From the NCBI GenBank assembly GCA_014885115.2, contig WKLE02002887.1, positions 6,886 through 21,174 on the forward strand: a stretch of DNA of 14,289 nt, given 5' to 3'. Position numbers and translations under genes: made by a program. Positions 8,182-14,289 of this stretch are shown here, piece by piece (positions within the stretch are counted from its first letter, which is position 1; every line of letters starts with the position of its first letter). The notes beneath the pieces are model-generated. The model was not told the origin of the DNA and did not search any database. It saw only the letters and a program-made list of their open reading frames with translations. Source of the stretch: Asterionellopsis glacialis. Its lineage: Eukaryota; Bacillariophyta; Plagiogrammaphyceae; Rhaphoneidales; Asterionellopsidaceae.

Positions 8182-9285
8182 ATGGTTGATTTCGCAGCAT
8201 TTGATCAACAAGCACGTCAAGCAATTCGTGCAGATGTACATATGATATCAGGGAGTCATGATAAACAAACATCTGCCGATGTCAGTAATGTTGGTGCCTT
8301 TCAGTTACCTGATCCTGCTGGGAAACCAGGAGGAGCGTGTACCTCGGCATTGCTGAAAGTATTATACAAGGATAAACAAGCAGTAGCACCCATGTCATGG
8401 GTAGAAACCTTACAAAAAATGAGAACTGTATTACGTGGCATGGGATATGATCAAATTCCACAACTAACATCGTCCCGTATGATTGATGTTAAGAAAACCA
8501 TGTATATCGTTCCACCCAATTCAAATGGACGACGTCGTGCGGTCTTGGTTGGTATCAATTACATTGGACAACAAGGACAATTAAGTGGGTGTCACAATGA
8601 TGTACACAACATTAAAGATTACTTAATCAATGTACAGGGATTTCGTGAACAAGACATGTTAATCATGATGGATGATGGACGTTCTCATGCACCTACCAGA
8701 GATAATATTTTAAAAGCATTGAAGCGTGTTACAGAATATAGTCAGCCTGGTGACGTTGTATTCTTTCATTATTCTGGACACGGTGGACAAGTTAGAGATG
8801 TCAGTGGTACGTAGTTGGAGAATGAAGAATTGATCATGCTTGTTTGAAATAAATGTTGTGTGTGTGTGTGTGTGTGTGTGTTGTATTTTTCTCTTCTTGG
8901 ACTTACCCCCCTGTCTTTTTTTTGGTTCTAAAAACGATTAAAATACAAATGCAACAAAACAAATTCACCAACAGGTGATGAAGAAGATGGGTACGATGAA
9001 ACATTGATTCCTGTTGATTTCAAACGTTCTGGACAAATTATTGATGATGTATTGTCAGATGTATTGGTGAAACCATTGAAGGAGGGCGTTACATTGACAG
9101 CACTTATGGATTGTTGCCATAGTGGTACAGTTTTAGATTTACCATATCGATTTGATGCTGATGGTAGTGATGCCATGATTCGTGATGAAAAAATGAATTT
9201 TGCTGCCTTCTTGGGTGAAGCGCAAAATGTGGTGGGTTGTTTGTTATGCCTCTATTGTATCTTAGGTATGATTACTGATATGTGA
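8182..9285 (+). CDS. Type III metacaspase (p10 before p20)
   Basis: Exons 8182-8806 and 8975-9285, with a 168-bp GTACGT...CAG intron. The junction restores RDVSGDEEDGYDETLIPVD. About 311 residues, normal for type III. The p10-like region comes first (about 18-110: HMISGSHDKQTSADVS, then PQLTSSRMIDVKKTMYIVPP), followed by p20 (about 117-290: RRRAVLVGINY, SGCHNDVHNI). The catalytic pair is H200 in HYSGHGG and C256 in DCCHSG. This p10-p20 order defines type III metacaspases, found in algae with secondary plastids. They are Ca-dependent Arg/Lys-specific cysteine proteases linked to stress responses and cell death; a Phaeodactylum member is redox-regulated. There is no signal peptide, so it is probably cytosolic. 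The last 18 residues (VVGCLLCLYCILGMITDM) are hydrophobic and could be intron read-through from a donor near 9229-9232, so the 3' end is uncertain. ATG at 8182 is the first in frame. Confidence 0.92.
8857..8880 (+). repeat. (TG)12 microsatellite in the metacaspase intron
   Basis: Twelve uninterrupted TG dinucleotides inside the intron 8807-8974. It is likely length-variable between strains. Confidence 0.9.
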
Positions 9286-9748
9286 GAACACGGTATATGG
9301 GAGGAAGTGGGGAGGAAAGAGTGGTTATTAAGGGGAAAAGAAGTCATATAGGAGCTCTTCAGGAACCTGCGGTGTTGGAGAAAGAAGATAGCACATGATA
9401 GAATGACTGGCTGGTTGACAACGGAGATTGATAAGATGTAATCTGCGTAGTCCTCGTCCTTGTCTTACGTCAGTCCAATGGGTTCTCATACAAAAGCTGC
9501 ACCTCTCGATATAACTTAAGCTTAGGATTTTATATTGATTTACACAACCCAAAAAAGAGTTTTGCCCAGTTTTCTGCAATTAGTAGTTTCTACCCCGACC
9601 GACATCTTTGTTTTTAACAAGTGCTCCTTTCAAGATCAAAGTGTATAAAATGATACGTTTTATTAAATACTTTAAGTTTGGACAAGATGGTAAGTGCCAT
9701 GCTAGCTAACTGTCCTTTTCTGCACTATTGTGCAAGGCGGTAAGTATG
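9286..9748. other. Convergent 3' region between metacaspase and monooxygenase
   Basis: Should hold the 3' UTRs of both genes. Frames are short and none resembles a known protein. A short final metacaspase exon could lie here (for example after the AG at about 9678, reading FGQDGKCHAS then stop), but there is no independent support for it. Confidence 0.5.
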
Positions 9749-11164
9749 CTACTGTTCCTCTGCTACCCTTGAGAGGAGAACAGGCTGTTCCGCCAGCACT
9801 TTCTTCACATCTGCTTTGAAATCATAATTTGTGACAGGAATATAAATTGGCAATGTCTCGTGATAAAATACCTCCCGCTGAATAAGTTCTTCCTTGACTT
9901 CATTGTATTTTTTGTTCAGTGCTCGCTTCTGCTGCATATTTCCCATGTAGTGAGATTTCTCAGACACCGCCCTTGTCCTGGGAATCCGCATTTTCTCATA
10001 GATTTTCATAGCTTGCCAAAAATTATTGGTACTGAATTTCTTCGTATTCTCATCTAAGCATAATTTCTCAAGTAGAGTCGCAATGATGGCTGCGTCTTCG
10101 AGACCCATCTGTGAACCTTGCCCAATGTACGGGACAGGAGGGTGTGCTGCATCACCCAGTAATACGATGCGTCCATTTTGACCATACACCAATTTATCCA
10201 AACCTTGTTTTAAAGAACAAAATCCAATCCTGACTGCGCTGGATGGGTTACCAAGGGGTGTTAGGTACTTTTCATCCCACCCATCCTCTCGAAGCTTTTC
10301 AGAAAGCTTGCGACATTCTTCCTTACCAACCTTTTCACTTAGTGTTCCCCAATTCCCTTCGTTGGATTGTTCAGCAGGAGTTGGAAAATGAAATTGAAAA
10401 CATTGTTCATCATCACCGGTGGGGAAGAAACAACCATGGCATTTGGTAGTAGCCGAACTTGGGAAACAGATGCCACGTTCAGACCGGGCTGATTTAGAAA
10501 TTCCCATTAGGCATGATACACCAGTATATTTGAGAGAGCCCCCTTCTCCCTCCTTTACCGCTGTCACTACCTGCCGTACTTTGGATTTGACTCCATCAAC
10601 ACCAAATAGGATCTGTGTTGTACGTGATGTACCATCTTCAAAATGCACGTTTATCGTTCCTGCCTTGTCCGTGTTAGTCGTCACATTTGATACAGCCTTT
10701 CCAAAATGGACTTTCATCCCAGCTTTGGTGACAGCATCATAAAGTATCTTTAATAGTCTCCAACGTCGAATACCTACCGGTTGTAACGTATTGTCTTTCT
10801 CACTAAGGATTGTTTCATCGGATACCATGACTTCTGTGCCATCATGTCTCTCCCATCGGCGGTACATATAGGGACAGCCCTCTTGACGGATAGATTCTAA
10901 AATATCTAAATCTTTCATGACACGTAAGCCATTAGGGTACATTCCCATTCCAGCTCCTACATCATCGTGAAAAGCAGAAACTTTTTCATATAATTCAGCC
11001 TTAATACCTACATGCTTCTCAAGAGCAAGTGCCAAGACAAGACCAACTATACCTGCTCCACAAATCACAACGGTTGCTGACGTAACCTCTTCGGATTCGT
11101 CATGGCCGTTGTTACTCTGTTGTTGTTGTTCGTCTAAAGGAATTCTTATTGTTGATGTTGCCAT
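9749..11164 (-). CDS. FAD-dependent group A monooxygenase (salicylate hydroxylase/zeaxanthin epoxidase-like)
   Basis: Single exon, 471 residues, from ATG at 11164. The three group A flavoprotein monooxygenase signatures are all present and in order: the dinucleotide-binding GAGIVG (36-41) with the acidic ELYEK end of the second strand, DG at 190-191 in GVDGVKSKVR, and GDAAHP (337-342) followed by GQGSQMGLEDAA. The family uses NAD(P)H, FAD and O2 to hydroxylate aromatic compounds or to epoxidise. The substrate cannot be told from sequence. No transmembrane segment and no signal or plastid leader: the N-terminus is polar with a Q4 run, so a cytosolic enzyme is likely and a plastid zeaxanthin epoxidase is unlikely. 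The C-terminal part (about 390-471) is charged. Convergent with the metacaspase. The lack of introns could be normal for the genome or reflect transfer; this cannot be decided here. Confidence 0.9.
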   Translation of the reverse strand: MATSTIRIPLDEQQQQSNNGHDESEEVTSATVVICGAGIVGLVLALALEKHVGIKAELYEKVSAFHDDVGAGMGMYPNGLRVMKDLDILESIRQEGCPYMYRRWERHDGTEVMVSDETILSEKDNTLQPVGIRRWRLLKILYDAVTKAGMKVHFGKAVSNVTTNTDKAGTINVHFEDGTSRTTQILFGVDGVKSKVRQVVTAVKEGEGGSLKYTGVSCLMGISKSARSERGICFPSSATTKCHGCFFPTGDDEQCFQFHFPTPAEQSNEGNWGTLSEKVGKEECRKLSEKLREDGWDEKYLTPLGNPSSAVRIGFCSLKQGLDKLVYGQNGRIVLLGDAAHPPVPYIGQGSQMGLEDAAIIATLLEKLCLDENTKKFSTNNFWQAMKIYEKMRIPRTRAVSEKSHYMGNMQQKRALNKKYNEVKEELIQREVFYHETLPIYIPVTNYDFKADVKKVLAEQPVLLSRVAEEQ

Positions 11165-12419
11165 CCTGGCTATTTATTTTTCTTGTTTGTTTGTGATGTT
11201 TGTATTCTGTCAGTGTGTCGTACAACCAATAGCCTGAGTTCTGGCTTGATTTTTCGAATACAAGAGTGAATAATAGAGAGAGAGTAGTCTATTTTGTAAG
11301 GCTTGGTGTGATACATGATTTTTTAGATGAGCTTTCCGTATTTTTTCTTGTTCTGATTGGCGATGATTTGATTTCAGAGTTCTCGTTTTTTGTCGCCTTC
11401 GCTTGCTTCTGTGACATGAAATCTTCTGTGGGTGTTACCACCGACTCCTACGAGAATCCTCCGTAGGCCCCTGGTATGTACATTAGGAGTCGGTACTATT
11501 AGTACCGACCCCCTCTAGAGTTATTTCACCAGCATACAAATTTGGGTCGGCGGTACTAATTTTCCTCAATTCCATTTGACCAGGTCTACGTATTCGTCTG
11601 TACATCCCTCCAAAATAATTGAAAAAAGTGGAAAGTAAGCGGCGCCTCACAGAGTATGTATTATTTACGTATTCTTTTTCTATTGGTGGAAAGCCCAATA
11701 CAAGAACAACCACAAAATGATACAAATCTAACGAAAATATTGGAAACTTATTCACTCAATGCCACATCCATACTTTGTTCGCAAGAACTTTTGGGTATCT
11801 GTATGATTTTAACATGTCACCAAGTTCATAATCTTGATGACATAACATCTTGTGTATGCACCTCTTTTTTGCAAAATGAAACTTACGTACGTGTGATGCT
11901 CTGTATACAGGGAGAAAGAATCTATTCACCACAATCATCATGGTAAATGAATGTTGGCAAAGAATCTTTCACCATCTTGAGTCTGTGCCAAAAAAAGATC
12001 CGGCAACATGGAGTTCCACATTGTCTTTGAATAGGTTGGAATCGTGTAATATATCGTTCTAAGATCAGTACGTAAAATTGTTAAACAAAGAAGGAAAAAC
12101 GTTTTTGTCGTACTACCATCTCTCTTTGGGATTGTTCACGGTTACTTATATTTGATAAATTCTTAATTTATTAAAAATATACCATTCTCCTCTATCACCA
12201 CAACTTTCAATCCCAAATATATATCCTTCAATACTTTTAATTTTTTGTCTTGCCATCAATTTTGGTTGTGACTCATTTCCTCCACATTGCGTCTCTCAAT
12301 CTGAGCGGCCACACCTTTGCTAATCAGCGGTTATCGTGTGGATCCAATTGCTTCAAACGCACTCCAATCTTCTCCCAAAAATAATTTTCCTTGATACCTT
12401 TTGTTTTGTTTTTCTTTAA
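11165..12419. other. Intergenic region with repeat cluster and unrecognised open frames
   Basis: The part next to 11164 should carry the monooxygenase promoter and leader. At 11440-11560 there is a compound inverted-repeat cluster. From 11483 to 12062 both strands contain fairly long open stretches (plus 11656-11946, minus 11756-11941 and 11483-11755), none of which I can assign. An inverted repeat TTTGGGATTG (12125-12134) with CAATCCCAAA (12208-12217) lies in very AT-rich DNA, and CCACAC/GTGTGG (12309-12314, 12336-12341) forms a weak hairpin. The end next to 12420 is the 3' UTR of the HAD gene. Confidence 0.5.
11440..11509. repeat. Compound inverted repeat with competing arms
   Basis: ACCGACTCCTA (11440-11450) is the reverse complement of TAGGAGTCGGT (11484-11494). 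The latter overlaps GTCGGTACTA (11489-11498), which is itself the reverse complement of TAGTACCGAC (11500-11509) one base away. A smaller hairpin, CCTACG (11447-11452) with CGTAGG (11462-11467), sits inside. So the central arm can pair either left or right. A related word, CGGTACTA, recurs at 11551-11558. Confidence 0.65.
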
Positions 12420-13866
12420 TTAATCAGTTTCACCCTTGACAATATCATTAATAGCTTCAGGCAAACGTGAAAGGTAGGATATCTTGACATTGATCAAGGA
12501 TTTGGCAGCTTCATTCATTTGACGACGTTTTTGTAATTCACGTTTAGACGATGTTGACCAATCAGGTTGATCCTTATCTATATCATCAAAACGTTGTCGT
12601 GCTGTTTGTTGATACTGATCTGCCAATTCGACCAATACAGTTTTAGCACCACATGCAGCTGACCCACCCACATCATAGGCTAAATCATCACCTACATGAA
12701 TCCATAAATTATCGTCATTGGGAAATGTCTTTAAATTTTCATCCGTGAAGGGTTCTTCGTCTTGGACTTCTCCAGAATCTTTGGCCATCATGATGGCATT
12801 TTTCGCGGATGCTAATTCTCTATACTTTTCCAAGGCAGCCTCATAAATCCATTTCACTTCGGCATTACCTTCCACTTCATTCAATTCTTTAAAAAATTGT
12901 GTCCGTCCAGCTTGATCGTCTTCCCAACTCATACAAAAATCAAAGTAGGGTGCTATTGTAAATGTCATAAAGAGTGGGTTTGCCTTTCCATCTGTAACTG
13001 CACCTATGATAACATTTGGATGATCTTGTTTAATTTGATTCATGACCTCAATTAATTCAGGATAGATATGACGTTCTGCAGAATGATGACGTTCCATTTC
13101 CCATGCATTGTACACAGCCTGAACGACCAAATCTGTAATTTCGATAGATGCCCATCTATTGTTAAAATAAGCAAGCAAGCAAGTGAGTGAGTGAGTGAGC
13201 GAGCAACATGGTATAAAGGATATTCGAGATGGAACAAGAATATCTCTCATCAATTTCCAGAAAATTTTTAGAAGCAAACATATCAAGAACAAAACCAGCA
13301 AGAGCTTACTTTCTGGCATTTTGAACAACGATTGGCGAAAGATCTGCGACAGGTGTTGCCCAATCATCTGCAACAGCCTCTAATTTACGTTCAAAGGTAA
13401 TGTTTTCCATGACTCGTCGGATGGCCAATTTCCGACTTTCCGTGAATGTCAGTGCAGCTGCGGCTTGTGGATCCTTGCCAGCCAATTCTTCTCGAATGGT
13501 TTTGGCCATTTGAACGATATCACCTGGTTGGACTTGATCGTATCCAAATTTTTTCACAGCACGTGAAAAGGCTGCATTTGCTTCGTCCAAGACGGGTGCA
13601 ATAGGATATAATGTATCATCCAAGTCAAATGTCAACAAACAAACATTGGCTTTCGTTACCCTGTTGCTGTTCGTAGCTGGCGTTTTAGTGGTTGCATCTT
13701 CGGATGTAGATTTCAACAAGGATACTCGTTGCAGCTGTTGCTGCTTCTTGGGGGCAGAAGCAAAGGCTACAGGACGAACAGAAGCCGTTACAGCAGATTT
13801 CACTACAAAGGCGTCAATGCCAATTGTAAGTGATGCAAATAAAGCGACAGAGAGAGACAGACGCAT
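12420..13866 (-). CDS. Plastid-targeted HAD-superfamily hydrolase
   Basis: Exons 13310-13866 and 12420-13155; intron 13156-13309 has a GTAAGC donor and TAG acceptor, and joining gives QNARKWASIEITDL. 430 residues. The N-terminus is a signal peptide (MRLSLSVALFASLTIGIDA) then FVVKSAVTASVRP, an ASAFAP-like cleavage site with Phe at +1 and a Ser/Thr/Lys-rich transit stretch, as in diatom plastid proteins. HAD motif I is DLDDT (81-85; D81 nucleophile, D83 acid/base), motif II T240 in VTDGK, motif III likely K287 in VKWIYEAALEKY, motif IV GDDLAYD (341-347). DLDDTLYP resembles pyrimidine 5'-nucleotidase-type HADs, but the substrate is unknown. Between motifs III and IV there is an extra acidic stretch (ASAKNAIMMAKDSGEV onward). 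The C-terminal tail is charged, possibly helical. Predicted to act in the plastid stroma. Confidence 0.87.
13171..13204 (+). repeat. Tetranucleotide repeats (GCAA)3 then (GTGA)4 in the HAD intron
   Basis: On the transcribed minus strand this gives a CTCA/TTGC pyrimidine-rich tract ending about 13 bases before the TAG acceptor, so the microsatellite supplies the polypyrimidine tract. Confidence 0.75.
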
Positions 13867-13903
13867 GATTGTTCACACTGTCTTTGATGTTTTGGTCTTC
13901 CTT

Positions 13904-13939
13904 GAGAGAGAGAGAATGAGACAGAGAGAGACAGAGATG
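13904..13939. repeat. GA-rich tract in the HAD 5' leader
   Basis: Imperfect GAGA/GACAGA repeat, CT-rich in the sense of the HAD transcript, 40-75 bp upstream of its ATG. It shares the 15-mer GAGACAGAGAGAGAC (13918-13932) with a second tract. Confidence 0.7.
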
Positions 13940-14028
13940 TCAGAATCGAGTCTGTGAGGTGTTGATTAACCTCTACTCCTATTATTTACTAATTATAGTT
14001 ACTCTACTCAGTCTGTCCATCCTCTCAC

Positions 14029-14058
14029 GAGACAGAGAGACCGAGACAGAGAGAGACT
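14029..14058. repeat. Second GA-rich tract
   Basis: Purine-rich GAGACAGAGAG repeat broken by CC, sharing the exact 15-mer (14043-14057) with the tract at 13904-13939. It may be a promoter GA/CT element or simple-sequence expansion. Confidence 0.65.
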
Positions 14059-14289
14059 GCACCATTCGGGAAAATTACTGAACTCTACGCGCATAGAATT
14101 GCGCATGAAAATTTGAAAATCGGTGTTGAGTAAATTTTAATCTACATTCTTCCATAATATGTTTGCAGCCAACGCAACACATCTATCATTGCACATCATG
14201 AATCATTTTATATATCTTTTGGAGGGAGTGCTGTCACAGAGTTTAGTTTTGACCCTTCACACAACGCTTGTGTAGAACCAGTACATAAG

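Larger units (their letters stand above)
13867..14289. other. Upstream region of the HAD gene; no gene recognised
   Basis: Contains two purine-rich tracts (below), then AT-rich DNA. A direct repeat GCGCAT...GCGCAT lies near 14090-14105. No open frame to the right edge looks like a protein, and no RNA gene was recognised. It should hold the HAD promoter and 5' UTR. Confidence 0.5.

Noticed and set aside
10243..10742. Plus-strand frames opposite the monooxygenase
   Set aside because: They are antisense shadows of a gene with complete FAD-monooxygenase motifs on the minus strand.
11266..11466. 66-codon plus-strand hydrophobic frame
   Set aside because: It starts with GTG and has no ATG before most of the frame. 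Its hydrophobic residues mirror the Lys/Ser-rich minus frame.
13646..13957. 103-codon plus-strand frame
   Set aside because: It lies antisense to the HAD leader and 5' region and is explained by that gene and the GA repeats.
1..14289. tRNA, rRNA, CRISPR array or phage/plasmid genes
   Set aside because: No cloverleaf-like segment, no regular repeat-spacer array and no such protein families were seen on either strand. The introns and targeting leaders indicate nuclear eukaryotic DNA.

Overview
The window looks like nuclear DNA of a photosynthetic stramenopile, most likely a diatom. Three things point there. A type III metacaspase has its p10 region in front of p20, an order known from algae with secondary plastids. 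A HAD hydrolase has a signal peptide followed by Phe, the ASAFAP-type bipartite plastid leader. The genes have few, short introns (115-168 bp). No bacterial operon structure is visible. The species cannot be named from the sequence alone.

Layout, left to right. 1-3105 (+) is the 3' part of a four-exon gene, cut by the window edge, that joins an HSP90-type N-terminal ATPase domain to a complete DUF2009/UPF0652 domain. 3358-4452 (-) is a gamma-glutamylcyclotransferase-like protein with hydrophobic segments at both ends; it converges on the first gene. 4453-6232 is AT-rich intergenic DNA crowded with palindromes and inverted repeats. 6233-7264 (+) is a decayed PIF/Harbinger-like (DDE_Tnp_4) transposase with one clean intron, two nonsense codons and two frameshifts. 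7265-8181 is the upstream region of the metacaspase. 8182-9285 (+) is the metacaspase, in two exons. 9749-11164 (-) is a single-exon FAD-dependent group A monooxygenase converging on it. 11165-12419 holds a compound inverted-repeat cluster and unrecognised open frames. 12420-13866 (-) is the plastid-targeted HAD hydrolase, in two exons. 13867-14289 is its upstream region, with GA/CT-rich tracts.

The genes do not form an obvious pathway; they look like independent eukaryotic units in alternating and convergent orientation. The most unusual item is the HSP90-ATPase::DUF2009 fusion. Both domains share one uninterrupted exon, the ATP-site Asn and Asp are kept, but the residue aligned with the catalytic Glu of HSP90 is Gln. 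That suggests an ATP-binding, hydrolysis-impaired module on a conserved domain of unknown function. A second pattern is that four of the five host introns share the exact donor GTACGT.
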